From assembly GCF_007644045.2 (NCBI RefSeq), contig NZ_VMDW02000144.1:1-43695 (forward strand): 43,695 nucleotides of DNA, read 5' to 3'. Both the position numbers and the translations under genes were made by a program. Position 1 is the stretch's first letter, and every line of letters begins with the position of its first letter. The notes under the pieces are model-generated. The model saw nothing but the letters and a program-made list of their open reading frames with translations, searched no databases and was not told the origin of the DNA. This stretch comes from Vogesella urethralis (GTDB lineage: Bacteria > Pseudomonadota > Gammaproteobacteria > Burkholderiales > Chromobacteriaceae). Below, piece by piece: positions 32,974 through 41,505 of the stretch.

Positions 32974-33873
32974 ATGACACCACCGCTGAACGAGCTGTAC
33001 GCCTTTGCCTGCGTGGCACGCCACCGCAGTTTTCGCGCTGCGGCGCAAGAGCTGGGCGTCAGCGCGTCGGCGCTCAGCCACAGCCTGCGCCAACTGGAAG
33101 CGCGGCTGCAGGTGCGCTTGCTACACCGCACCACGCGCAGCGTCACCGCCACCGAAGCCGGTGAAGCGCTGCTGGCGCGGCTGGGGCCGGCGCTGGGCCA
33201 GATTGGCGATGCGCTGGAAGCGGTCAACGACTATCGTGCCCAGCCGCAGGGCCTGCTGCGGCTGAACGTGCCGCGCACCGCGGCCTACCTGCTGCTGATG
33301 CCGCTGCTGCCGGGCTTTCTGCAGCGCTACCCCGGCATCCAGCTGGACGTGGTATGCGATGACACACTGGTGGACATCGTCAGCGCCGGTTTCGACGCCG
33401 GCATGCGCTTTGGCGAAACGCTGGCTGCCGACATGGTGGCGGTGCCGGTAGGGCCGCCGATGCGCTTTGCCGTCATCGCCAGCCCTGGCTACCTGGCGCA
33501 GCACGGCACGCCGCAGCACCCGGCGGAGCTGGCGCGGCACGCCGGCATCCGCCACCGTTTCGGCAACGGGCCGCTGTACGCGTGGGAGCTGGCCAAAGAC
33601 GGCGAGGCGCTGACGGTGCAGCCGCAAGGGCAGCTGACGCTGGGGGAACAACCGCTGATGGTGGAAGCCGCCGCCGCCGGGTTGGGCATTGCGCTGGTTT
33701 TTGAAGGCTACGCCGCGGCGGCGCTGGCCGACGGCCGGGTCACGCGCATTCTGGCCGACTGGTGCCCGGCTATGCCGGGGCTGTACCTGTACTACCCCAG
33801 CGGCCGCCACCTGCCACAGGCCATGCGCTTGTGGATCGACTACCTGAAGGCCGCGCTGGCGGCCAACACTTAA
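32974..33873 (+). CDS. LysR-family transcriptional regulator
   Basis: A 299-aa LysR regulator. An N-terminal winged helix-turn-helix (FACVARHRSFRAAAQELGVS, then ASALSHSLRQLEARL) is followed by an inducer-binding domain. The start is ATG at 32974. It is divergent from the SDR/ABM-CMD pair, the classic arrangement for a LysR target. TTGC-N8-GCAA at 32949-32964 in the shared gap may be part of the operator. Its TAA shares bases with the stop of the convergent Ivy-like gene. Confidence 0.92.
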   Translation: MTPPLNELYAFACVARHRSFRAAAQELGVSASALSHSLRQLEARLQVRLLHRTTRSVTATEAGEALLARLGPALGQIGDALEAVNDYRAQPQGLLRLNVPRTAAYLLLMPLLPGFLQRYPGIQLDVVCDDTLVDIVSAGFDAGMRFGETLAADMVAVPVGPPMRFAVIASPGYLAQHGTPQHPAELARHAGIRHRFGNGPLYAWELAKDGEALTVQPQGQLTLGEQPLMVEAAAAGLGIALVFEGYAAAALADGRVTRILADWCPAMPGLYLYYPSGRHLPQAMRLWIDYLKAALAANT

Positions 33874-34358
33874 GGTAACACCAGCGGCAGCGGGGTGCTG
33901 TCGGTGAGCTTGCCGGCCAGCGGCGAGGCGGGGTCGTTTTCGTTCTGCAGCAGTGCCTTTTGCGCCGCCGACGGCCGGCCCAGCCACAGCTGGCTGCCGT
34001 CTTCGCGGGTGTAGCGCGCCACCAGTTGCTGACGGCGCGGCTGGTACAACACCAGCAGCTGGTGCGGGCAGTTGTGCGGCTGGCACACGCTGCCGCGCAG
34101 GTACAGCTCGCGCCCTTGCTGGATAGGCAGCAGCGGCGTCATCACGCCACGCGCCACCCAGTCCGGCGCCTTGCCGCCGCTACCGCGAAACGCCGCGTAC
34201 ACCGCGGTGCGGAAGCCACGGTCGCCGGCCAACACGTCGCCAAAATAGGCACAGGCCGCCTGCGTCTTGCAGGTGGCCGCCTGGGTAGCCGTCACCGGCT
34301 TGGCCCACAGCGGGGTAGTAGCAAACAGCGCAGCAAGCAGCAGGATGACGCGACGCAT
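33870..34358 (-). CDS. Ivy-type lysozyme inhibitor, exported
   Basis: A 162-aa protein with a signal peptide (MRRVILLLAALFATTPLWA). A CQPHNC loop at residues 92-97 matches the CKPHDC protective loop of Ivy, the periplasmic inhibitor of C-type lysozyme, which plugs the lysozyme active site through its His. PDWVARGVMTPLLPI fits the preceding Ivy strand region. The start is ATG at 34358, with GGAG 6 bases upstream; an ATG at 34370 is possible but has no good site. It likely protects peptidoglycan from host or predator lysozyme (family inference). Confidence 0.8.
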   Translation of the reverse strand: MRRVILLLAALFATTPLWAKPVTATQAATCKTQAACAYFGDVLAGDRGFRTAVYAAFRGSGGKAPDWVARGVMTPLLPIQQGRELYLRGSVCQPHNCPHQLLVLYQPRRQQLVARYTREDGSQLWLGRPSAAQKALLQNENDPASPLAGKLTDSTPLPLVLP

Positions 34359-34486
34359 GGCAGCCTCCATCGAAAGGGGTACCCCTTCATTATGCCAGCA
34401 GCCTGCCCGGCTGCCTTCCCTGCGTGCGCAAACTGCCGCACAATCCGCCCATTGCTGCCTTGCGGCCAACTTTCTGCCCCGCCCCG

Positions 34487-36538
34487 ATGACCCCACACAC
34501 CGATGATTTTGCCTGGCTGGAAAGCCTGGACGACGCCGCCGCCCTGGACTGGGTAGCCGCCCAGAACGCCGCCACCCGTGCACGGCTGGACACCGACCCG
34601 CGCTTTGCCGATTTGCAAGCCAGCATTCTGGCCAACCTGCGCGACACGCGGCAGATTCCGTTCTTTGCCGAGCACGACGGCTGGCTGTACAACTTCCATC
34701 AGGACGACGCCCACCCGCGCGGCATCTACCGCCGCACCACGCTGGACAGCTACCGCGCCAACGCCCAAGACTGGCAGACGGTGATCGACATCGACCAGCT
34801 GGCCGCCGACGAAGACGTGGACTGGTACCTGGACGGCGTGTCGCACTACACGCTGCAGCCCACGCGCGTGCTGCTCAGCCTTACCCCCGGCGGCAGCGAC
34901 GCCACCGTCAGCCGCGAGTACGACCTGAACGCCGGCGCCTTCGTGGCCGGCGGCTTTGCCTTCCCCTACGGCAAGAACCACATCGCCTGGCGCGACCTGG
35001 ACAGCGTGTTCGTGTGCCCGGCCTGGGACAACAGCCAGCTCACCCGCGCCGGCTACCCGCGCGAAGTATGGCTGCTGCAACGCGGCCAAAGCTGGGCCGA
35101 CGCGCAGCCGCTGCTGCAGCTGGACGAAGACGCGATGATGGTGGCCGCGTGGCGCTTTCTGGACGCGGCCAACCCGCTGGCCGCCGGCGCCATTACCGCG
35201 TTCGACATCATCGAAGCGTCGGACAGCTTTTACAGCAAAACCTATTACCTGCTGAGTGGTGATAGCCTGATCGCGCTGCCGTTGCCGCCGCGCGCCGAAA
35301 TCGAGGCCTACAGCCACGGCGACCTGATCGTCAAACTGGCGGAAGACTGGCACTTTGCCGGCCAGCATTACACCGCCGGCAGCCTGCTGGCGGTGGCCTG
35401 CGCCGCCGACAGCGGCCAGGTTGGCCGCATCCAGCCGCTACTGCTGCCTGGCGCCCGCCAGTCGGTAGAAATGGTGGAAGCCACGCTGGACCTGCTGGCC
35501 ATCATCGTCATCGACAACGTCAAAAGCCGGCTCGATACGCTGCGCTGGGCCGACGGCCACTGGCAGCCGCACACCAACCCGCTGCCACAAGGCGGCGTGA
35601 TCGAGTTTGCCGACCAGCCATGGCACAGCAACCTGCTGTACTACAGCTACAGCGACTTCCTCACCCCCGCCGGCCTGTACCGGCTGGACCTGCTGGCGGG
35701 CGGCCAGCCCGAGGTGCTGCGCCAGCAGCCAGCCGCGTTTGACGCCAGCGGCTACGTCGCCACCCAGTACCACGCCAGCGCGCCGGACGGCACTGCCATC
35801 CCCTACTTTGTGGTGCACCGCGCCGGGCTGGCGCAGGACGGCAACGCGCCGACGCTGCTGTACGGCTACGGCGGTTTCGAAGTGCCGATGATGCCCTACT
35901 ACATGGACAACTTCGGCCCGCAATGGCTGGAAAAAGGCGGCGTGTTTGCGGTAGCCAACATCCGCGGCGGCGGCGAGTTCGGCCCGGCCTGGCACCAGGC
36001 AGCGCAGGGCGTGAACCGCCAGGTGAGCTTTGACGACTTCATCGCGGTGGCCGAAGACCTGATCGCGCGCGGCATCACCCGCCCGCGCCGGCTGGGCATC
36101 GAAGGCGGCAGCAACGGCGGCCTGCTGGTGGGCGCCTGCCTGACGCAGCGCCCTGAGCTGTTTAACGCGGTGGTGTGCGAGGTGCCGCTGCTGGACATGC
36201 TGCGCTACACGCAGCTGCTGGCCGGCGCCAGCTGGGTGGACGAATACGGCGACCTGGACGACCCCGCCGAGCGCGCCGCGCTGGCAGCCTACTCGCCCTA
36301 CCACCACGTGCGTGGCGACGCCGCCTACCCGCTGGCGCTGTTTACCACCAGCAGCAAGGACGACCGCGTACACCCGGCGCACGCGCGCAAGATGGTGGCG
36401 CGTATGCAGGCGCTGGGCCACGACGCGCTGCTGTTTGAAACCGAAGGCGGCGGCCACGGCGGCAACACCGGCCAGGCGCAAACCGCCGAGGAGCTGGCGC
36501 GAGTGCTGGTTTACCTGTACCGCCAGCTGATGGATTAG
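34487..36538 (+). CDS. Prolyl oligopeptidase family serine peptidase
   Basis: A 683-aa S9A-type peptidase. A long N-terminal beta-propeller region precedes an alpha/beta-hydrolase domain. The latter has YGYGGFEVPMMPYY, the NIRGGGEFGPAWHQA oxyanion region, the nucleophile in EGGSNGGLLVGA (Ser about 542), the Asp in SSKDDRVHP (about 624) and the His in GGGHGG (about 655). There is no signal peptide, so it is probably cytoplasmic. The start is ATG at 34487; a TGCGGCCAAC word lies 16 bases upstream. It may process short proline-containing peptides. Confidence 0.93.
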   Translation: MTPHTDDFAWLESLDDAAALDWVAAQNAATRARLDTDPRFADLQASILANLRDTRQIPFFAEHDGWLYNFHQDDAHPRGIYRRTTLDSYRANAQDWQTVIDIDQLAADEDVDWYLDGVSHYTLQPTRVLLSLTPGGSDATVSREYDLNAGAFVAGGFAFPYGKNHIAWRDLDSVFVCPAWDNSQLTRAGYPREVWLLQRGQSWADAQPLLQLDEDAMMVAAWRFLDAANPLAAGAITAFDIIEASDSFYSKTYYLLSGDSLIALPLPPRAEIEAYSHGDLIVKLAEDWHFAGQHYTAGSLLAVACAADSGQVGRIQPLLLPGARQSVEMVEATLDLLAIIVIDNVKSRLDTLRWADGHWQPHTNPLPQGGVIEFADQPWHSNLLYYSYSDFLTPAGLYRLDLLAGGQPEVLRQQPAAFDASGYVATQYHASAPDGTAIPYFVVHRAGLAQDGNAPTLLYGYGGFEVPMMPYYMDNFGPQWLEKGGVFAVANIRGGGEFGPAWHQAAQGVNRQVSFDDFIAVAEDLIARGITRPRRLGIEGGSNGGLLVGACLTQRPELFNAVVCEVPLLDMLRYTQLLAGASWVDEYGDLDDPAERAALAAYSPYHHVRGDAAYPLALFTTSSKDDRVHPAHARKMVARMQALGHDALLFETEGGGHGGNTGQAQTAEELARVLVYLYRQLMD

Positions 36539-36542
36539 GGCC

Positions 36543-37052
36543 ATGACCACAACGAATCCGCAACTGACCCTGCGGCTGGCCGAGCCGTGCGACGCCGCCC
36601 GCTGTTACGCCATCGAAATCGGCGCCTACGAAGGCGACGAGGCCGCCACCGCCGAGAAAATCGCGCTGCGCATAGCGCAGTACCCGGCCGGTTTTCTGGT
36701 GCTGGAATGCGAGGGCGAGCTGGTCGGCTTCATCAACAGCGGCTGTGCGCACCAGGTGGAAATGGCCGACGAAGCGTTCAAGGAGCTGATCGGCCACGAC
36801 CCGGCGGCGGCCAACGTGGTGATCATGTCCGTCGTGGTGGACCCGGCCTGCCAGGGCCGCGGCTACGCCGGGCTGCTGATGCGCAGCTTTGTGCAGCGCA
36901 TGCAGGCGGCCGGCAAGCAGGCCATCCACCTGATGTGCAAGCCGCAGCACGTGGCGCTGTATACGCACCTGGGCTACCGGTACGTGCGGCCGTCGGCCTC
37001 GCTGCACGGCGGCATGCAGTGGCACGAGATGGTGATGCCGCTGGGCTGCTAG
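36543..37052 (+). CDS. GNAT-family N-acetyltransferase
   Basis: A 169-aa GNAT protein. The acetyl-CoA motif is VVVDPACQGRGYAGLLMRSF, preceded by LVGFINSGCAH and followed by YTHLGYRYV. The layout resembles arylalkylamine (serotonin-like) N-acetyltransferases, with a GCAHQVEMADEAFK loop. It starts 4 bases after the peptidase stop, so co-transcription is likely. Substrate unknown. Confidence 0.85.
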   Translation: MTTTNPQLTLRLAEPCDAARCYAIEIGAYEGDEAATAEKIALRIAQYPAGFLVLECEGELVGFINSGCAHQVEMADEAFKELIGHDPAAANVVIMSVVVDPACQGRGYAGLLMRSFVQRMQAAGKQAIHLMCKPQHVALYTHLGYRYVRPSASLHGGMQWHEMVMPLGC

Positions 37053-37076
37053 GCGCTCGCGCTGGCGCAGCAAAGA

Positions 37077-37107
37077 CAAAGCCCGCTGGCAGTGCCAGCG
37101 GGCTTTT
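37077..37107. terminator. Bidirectional terminator
   Basis: GCCCGCTGGC-AGT-GCCAGCGGGC (37081-37103) is a perfect 10-bp stem with AAA on the left and TTTT on the right. It lies between the convergent acetyltransferase and yjdM genes. Confidence 0.92.
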
Positions 37108-37137
37108 GCGTCGCGGGGCCGGTTGGCCGCAGCGGTG

Positions 37138-37482
37138 TCAGGCCTTCTTCACGAACTCCGACTTCAGGCCCATCTGGCCGATGCCGTCGATCTTGCAATC
37201 GATGTCGTGGTCGCCGTCTACCAGACGGATGTTCTTCACCTTGGTGCCCACTTTCACCACCAGCGAGCTGCCTTTCACTTTCAGGTCCTTGATCACGGTT
37301 ACGCTGTCGCCGTCTTGCAGCAGGTTGCCGTTAGCGTCGCGTACCACGCGGGCTTCTTCGGCTTCCACGGCGGCGGCGCCGTCCTTGGACCACTCGTGCG
37401 CACACTCCGGGCAAATGTAGAGGCTGCCGTCTTCGTAGGTGAATTCGGACTGACAGGCCGGGCAGTTCGGGAGGGTGCTCAT
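37138..37482 (-). CDS. yjdM: YjdM/PhnA zinc-ribbon protein
   Basis: A 114-aa protein of the YjdM (formerly PhnA) family. The N-terminal zinc ribbon has two CxxC pairs (NCPACQS and ICPECAHEW), and the C-terminal domain carries [19 protein letters not shown] and [19 protein letters not shown]. No phosphonate genes are nearby, in keeping with the view that the old alkylphosphonate name is misleading. AAAGGA precedes the ATG at 37482. Confidence 0.93.
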   Translation of the reverse strand: MSTLPNCPACQSEFTYEDGSLYICPECAHEWSKDGAAAVEAEEARVVRDANGNLLQDGDSVTVIKDLKVKGSSLVVKVGTKVKNIRLVDGDHDIDCKIDGIGQMGLKSEFVKKA

Positions 37483-37601
37483 GCGATTCCTTTCGGGTTT
37501 GCCTTACAGGCAAAAGGGGCATTATCCCCTGTCGGGGCACCGCTTCGCAAATCGCGGCGCCACCACCACAGCGGCCAACCCTGGCGTCATGGCGGGCCGG
37601 C

Positions 37602-38528
37602 TCAGTCCGCGCGCAGGTGCAGCTCGCTCAGCCCCCACAGCCGGTATACCCAGAAGCCTTCGTCTTCCGCCAGGCGGCGGCGCAGCTCGGCCGGGGTAAA
37701 GCCGGTAACGCGCCGCGTTTGCCGGCACAGGTGCGACTGGTCGGCGTAGCCGGTCAGGTCGGCCAGCTCGCCCCAGTTGACGACGCCGTCGCGCTCGGCG
37801 GCCACGCCTTCCAGAAACGCGCGTTCGGCGCGGCCCATGCCATTGAGTTCGCGCAGCGACTGGCCGGTCCAGGTCTTGATGCGACGCTCCACCTGCCGCA
37901 CGCTGCGCCCCAGGCCGGAGTTGGCCGCCCGCAGCGCCAGGTGCTGCACCCAGTCGCTGTTGAGGCGGCTGACCAGGCTTTGCGGCGGCCGTAGCTGCGC
38001 CCAGCGCGGCGTCAGGAACGCCTCGATCAGCGCGATGCGGGCGTCGTCGTCTGGCGCGGCCACCACGGCACGGTTCAGCTGCTGCCAGTCGTCGTCCAGC
38101 ACGTGGCGGCCGTCGGCAAAGCGGTTCAGCAGGTCGCCGGCTGGCAGGCCGGTAAGCGCCAGCAAGGCGTCCGGCGGCAACAGCAGCATCAGGCCGTGCA
38201 CCTCGCCGGACGACCAGCAACAGCTGGGGCGGGTAAACGGGCCGCCGATGCAGAAGTCGGGCAAGCGCTCGCGCCGGCTGCCCTCTGCTGGCGGCAGGCT
38301 GGCGTGCACGAAGTGACAGTCACCGTGCAGAAACCAGGTGATGCTGCACAGCGGCGACGCCGGGAAATAGGTGTAGCGCTGCGCCGCCGGCAGCGTAATG
38401 CCCCGGCTGTCGCGTGCCACCACCGCGCGCACGGCGGCGGCCAGCCCGGCGCGGGGCAGCCACATTTCATTGCGCGCCGCCGACAGCGGGCTGCCGGCAG
38501 GAAGCGGGGGCTGGTCTATCTTGAACAT
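37602..38528 (-). CDS. AraC-family transcriptional regulator
   Basis: A 308-aa regulator with a C-terminal AraC DNA-binding domain: SGLGRSVRQVERRIKTWTGQ as the first helix-turn-helix and NWGELADLTGYADQSHLCRQ as the second. The N-terminal part resembles a ligand-binding cupin-like domain. The start is ATG at 38528. A perfect TATAAT (38535-38540, minus strand) is only 6 bases from the ATG, which would give a leaderless transcript. It is divergent from the ABC operon and may regulate it. Confidence 0.87.
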   Translation of the reverse strand: MFKIDQPPLPAGSPLSAARNEMWLPRAGLAAAVRAVVARDSRGITLPAAQRYTYFPASPLCSITWFLHGDCHFVHASLPPAEGSRRERLPDFCIGGPFTRPSCCWSSGEVHGLMLLLPPDALLALTGLPAGDLLNRFADGRHVLDDDWQQLNRAVVAAPDDDARIALIEAFLTPRWAQLRPPQSLVSRLNSDWVQHLALRAANSGLGRSVRQVERRIKTWTGQSLRELNGMGRAERAFLEGVAAERDGVVNWGELADLTGYADQSHLCRQTRRVTGFTPAELRRRLAEDEGFWVYRLWGLSELHLRAD

Positions 38529-38534
38529 GACGGA

Positions 38535-38540
38535 ATTATA
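38535..38540 (-). promoter_or_regulatory. -10 box abutting the AraC start
   Basis: TATAAT on the minus strand ends 6 nt before the ATG at 38528, so transcription would start at or next to the A of ATG. No convincing -35 box is seen at 17 bp. Confidence 0.4.
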
Positions 38541-38638
38541 AAAGCGTGGCCGCATTACCGCATGTCGCAATCCTTCAATACACGCGCCGGCCGCCGCGCT
38601 AGCATGCCGTGCATTGCGGCCAACCTTGTGGAGCCTTC

Positions 38639-39328
38639 ATGCCTACCGTGCACCTGGTCGATGTGTGCAAGACCTACCATCTGGATAGCGTGGCCGTGCC
38701 GGCACTGGCCGGCATCAGCGCCGCCATCCAGCCCGACTGCTTTACCGTGCTGGCCGGCCCGTCCGGCAGCGGCAAGACCACGCTGCTGAACCTGATCGGC
38801 GGCCTGGACCGCGCCGACAGCGGCCGCATCGAGATCGCCGGCCAGGCGCTGGACGCGCTGGACGACGATGCGCTGTCGGATTTTCGTGCCCGCCACATCG
38901 GCTTCGTGTTCCAGCATTTCAACCTGCTGCCGGTACTGAGCGCCTACGAGAACGTGGAGTACCCGCTGATTCTGGCCGGCGTCGACCCTGCCGCCCGCCG
39001 CCAGCGTGTACGCGACATGTTGGCCGCCGTCGGCCTGGCCGATCGCATGCACAACCGCCCCGGCCAGCTGTCCGGCGGCCAACGGCAGCGGGTGGCCATC
39101 GCCCGTGCGCTGGTGGGGCAGCCGGCGCTGGTGCTGGCCGACGAACCCACGGCCAATCTGGACAGCCACACCGGCGCCGAGATCATCGCGCTGATGCGCC
39201 GCCTGCAGCGCGAACACGCGGTGTCGTTTGTGTTTTCCTCGCACGACGCGCAGATCATCGCCGCCGCCGACGCGCTGATTCCGCTGCGCGACGGCCGGCT
39301 GCAGCCCGCCACGGAGGGCCAGCCATGA
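38639..39328 (+). CDS. ABC transporter ATP-binding protein, LolD/MacB type
   Basis: A 229-aa ATPase of the LolD/MacB class. It has Walker A GPSGSGKT, the Q-loop FVFQHFNLLPVLSAYENV, signature LSGGQRQR, Walker B ALVLADEPTANLDS and the switch His in FSSHDAQ. The start is ATG at 38639, with GGAG upstream. It overlaps the permease by 4 nt. These ATPases power mechanotransmission-type export or lipoprotein release rather than import. Confidence 0.93.
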   Translation: MPTVHLVDVCKTYHLDSVAVPALAGISAAIQPDCFTVLAGPSGSGKTTLLNLIGGLDRADSGRIEIAGQALDALDDDALSDFRARHIGFVFQHFNLLPVLSAYENVEYPLILAGVDPAARRQRVRDMLAAVGLADRMHNRPGQLSGGQRQRVAIARALVGQPALVLADEPTANLDSHTGAEIIALMRRLQREHAVSFVFSSHDAQIIAAADALIPLRDGRLQPATEGQP

Positions 39329-40728
39329 GCACCCTGCTACTGGCGCTGCGCAACCTGCTGCGCAACCGCCGCCGCTCGCTGGCCACCCTGCTCACCATGG
39401 TGGTGGGGCTCACCGCCATCCTGCTGTTTGGCGGCTACCGCTCCAATATCCAGTACGGCGCGCTCACCGGCTTCGTGCAGTACACCGGCCACCTGCAGAT
39501 CCAGCGCCAGGGGTATTTCGAAGAAGGCAGCGACAACCCATCGGCTTACGGCATTCGCCACTACGACGCGCTGATGGCCGCGCTGCGGCGCGACCCGCAG
39601 CTGGGGCCGCTGCTGAACGAAGTCACCCCCGCGCTGCAGCTGGGCGGCATTGCCGGGCGCTTTGCGGCCAACGTGTCGCGCTCGGTACTGGTTAACGGCG
39701 TGGACGCCGCCGCCCGCAACCGCATGCTGCGCTGGAACGAGTACCACGTGGTGAGCTACGCCCAGCCGCTGGCGCTGGAAGGCCGCCCCGCCGACAGCGT
39801 GGTGGTGGGCCAGGGCGTGGCGCGCAAACTGCGGCTGTGCGGGCTGCTGCCGGCCGACATGCCGTGCACACCGTTGGCCGCAGCCGGCCAGCCGCACGCC
39901 GGCAGCGGCGACACCCCGCCCGACCTGGCCGCGCTGGCGCAGCAGGACGCCGCCCCGGCGGCCATCCGCCACGATGCGGCCAACCGTATCGAGCTGTTGG
40001 CCGCCAGCCAGCGCGGCGCGCCCAATGTGGCCGCGCTGCAGGTGGTGAAGGCCAGCAATATGGGCATCAAGGCGCTGGACGACCTGTACATGGCGATGCA
40101 CCTGCAGCAGGCGCAGGCCCTGGTATACGGCCGCGACACACCGCAGGTGACCGCCATCCTGCTGCAACTGCACCACACCGCCGACCTCGACACCGCCCGC
40201 GCCCGGCTGCACACTCTGCTGGCGCAACACGGCGCCGGCCAGGACCTGACCGTGCTGGACTTCCGCCAGCTGAACCCGATGTACGAACAGACCAACCAGT
40301 TCATGGACTCCATGTTCGGCTTTATCGCCATGCTGATCGGCGTCATCGTGCTGTTTACGCTGGGCAATACCATGAGCAGCGCGGTGGTGGAGCGCACCAG
40401 CGAGATCGGCACCCTGCGCGCGCTGGGCCTGCGCCGCGCCGGCATCCGCCGCCTGTTCCTGTGCGAGGCGCTGCTGCTGGGGCTGGCCGGCGTGGTGCTG
40501 GGCGTACTGGCGGCGCTGGCGGTGGCGGCGCTGATCAACCACAGCGGCTGGCGCTGGACGCCGCCCGGCTACGCCTATGCCTACCTGATCCTGGTGCGCG
40601 TGGGGCAGGACATCCCGCTGCTGCTGGGCAGCGTGGGCGGCATGCTGGGCGTAACGCTGCTGTCGGCCTGGTGGCCGGCGCGCCGCGCCGCCCGCCAGCA
40701 GATTGTCGACGCGCTGCGTCACAGCTGA
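39325..40728 (+). CDS. MacB/FtsX-type ABC permease
   Basis: A 467-aa permease. An N-terminal helix (LLTMVVGLTAILLFGGYRSN) is followed by a large periplasmic domain of about 270 residues and a C-terminal FtsX-type triple helix (GFIAMLIGVIVLFTLGNTMS, then LLLGLAGVVLGVLAALAVAAL, LLLGSVGGMLGVTLLSAWWP). The ERTSEIGTLRALGLRR coupling helix is canonical. It pairs with the upstream ATPase. The following LolA-like and barrel genes suggest a trans-envelope export path. Confidence 0.9.
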   Translation: MSTLLLALRNLLRNRRRSLATLLTMVVGLTAILLFGGYRSNIQYGALTGFVQYTGHLQIQRQGYFEEGSDNPSAYGIRHYDALMAALRRDPQLGPLLNEVTPALQLGGIAGRFAANVSRSVLVNGVDAAARNRMLRWNEYHVVSYAQPLALEGRPADSVVVGQGVARKLRLCGLLPADMPCTPLAAAGQPHAGSGDTPPDLAALAQQDAAPAAIRHDAANRIELLAASQRGAPNVAALQVVKASNMGIKALDDLYMAMHLQQAQALVYGRDTPQVTAILLQLHHTADLDTARARLHTLLAQHGAGQDLTVLDFRQLNPMYEQTNQFMDSMFGFIAMLIGVIVLFTLGNTMSSAVVERTSEIGTLRALGLRRAGIRRLFLCEALLLGLAGVVLGVLAALAVAALINHSGWRWTPPGYAYAYLILVRVGQDIPLLLGSVGGMLGVTLLSAWWPARRAARQQIVDALRHS

Positions 40729-40737
40729 GGACACCCG

Positions 40738-41505
40738 ATGAAACCGCTACTCATCCTGCTTCTGGCGCTGTGCCTGGCGCACACCGCCCGCGCCGCACCC
40801 GATGCCCAGGCCATCCTGGCCGCCAGCGACGCCGTGCGTAACCCCGGCTTTGCCTTCAGCCTCAGCAATACGCTGACCGAATACCGCAAGGGTAAGCAAA
40901 GCGACAGCAGCACGCTGGTGGTGTACTCGCGCGCCAGCGCCAGCGACGGCCAGTTCCGCAGTCTGGTGCGCTACCAGGCGCCGGCACGCGACGTGGGCAA
41001 GCTCATCCTCTACAACGGCCGTGACCTGTGGTTTTACGACCCGGCCAGCAAGGCCAGCGTGCGGCTGTCGCCGCAGCAGCGGCTGCTGGGCCAGGCGTCC
41101 AACGGCGACGTGGTCACCACCAACTTTGCCCGCGATTACCGTGCCACCCAGGCGCTGGCAGAAGACACGCTGGACGGCGACCGCCAGCCACGCGCCAGCT
41201 ACAAGCTGCTGCTGGAGGCCAGCGGCGACGGCGCCAACTATCCGCGCATCGAGATGTGGGTGAGCCAGGACGGCGCCCGGCCGATCAAGGCGCGCTTTTA
41301 CGCCGACAGCGGCAAGCTGCTGAAAACCGCCTACTACCGCCGCTACCAGCGCTGGCTGGGGGTGGAACGCCCCACCGAAACGGTGATCATCGACGGCCTG
41401 GAGCCGGACTGGATTACCGTGATGCGCTATAGCGACTGGGTAAAACGCGAGGTGCCGGAAGCCTGGCTACAACGCGACTACCTGCCGCGCTTCCAGCCGG
41501 AATGA
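40738..41505 (+). CDS. LolA-like outer-membrane lipoprotein-sorting protein
   Basis: A 255-aa exported protein with a signal peptide (MKPLLILLLALCLAHTARAA) and a LolA-like half-barrel body of the type labelled outer membrane lipoprotein-sorting protein. It has repeated strands (LVRYQAPARDVGKLILYNGR, DLWFYDPASKASVRLSPQQR) and the YYRRYQRWLGVERPT segment. It would shuttle a hydrophobic cargo through the periplasm. It lies in one operon with the ABC pair and a barrel protein, coupled by ATGA to the latter. The cargo is unknown. Confidence 0.85.
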   Translation: MKPLLILLLALCLAHTARAAPDAQAILAASDAVRNPGFAFSLSNTLTEYRKGKQSDSSTLVVYSRASASDGQFRSLVRYQAPARDVGKLILYNGRDLWFYDPASKASVRLSPQQRLLGQASNGDVVTTNFARDYRATQALAEDTLDGDRQPRASYKLLLEASGDGANYPRIEMWVSQDGARPIKARFYADSGKLLKTAYYRRYQRWLGVERPTETVIIDGLEPDWITVMRYSDWVKREVPEAWLQRDYLPRFQPE

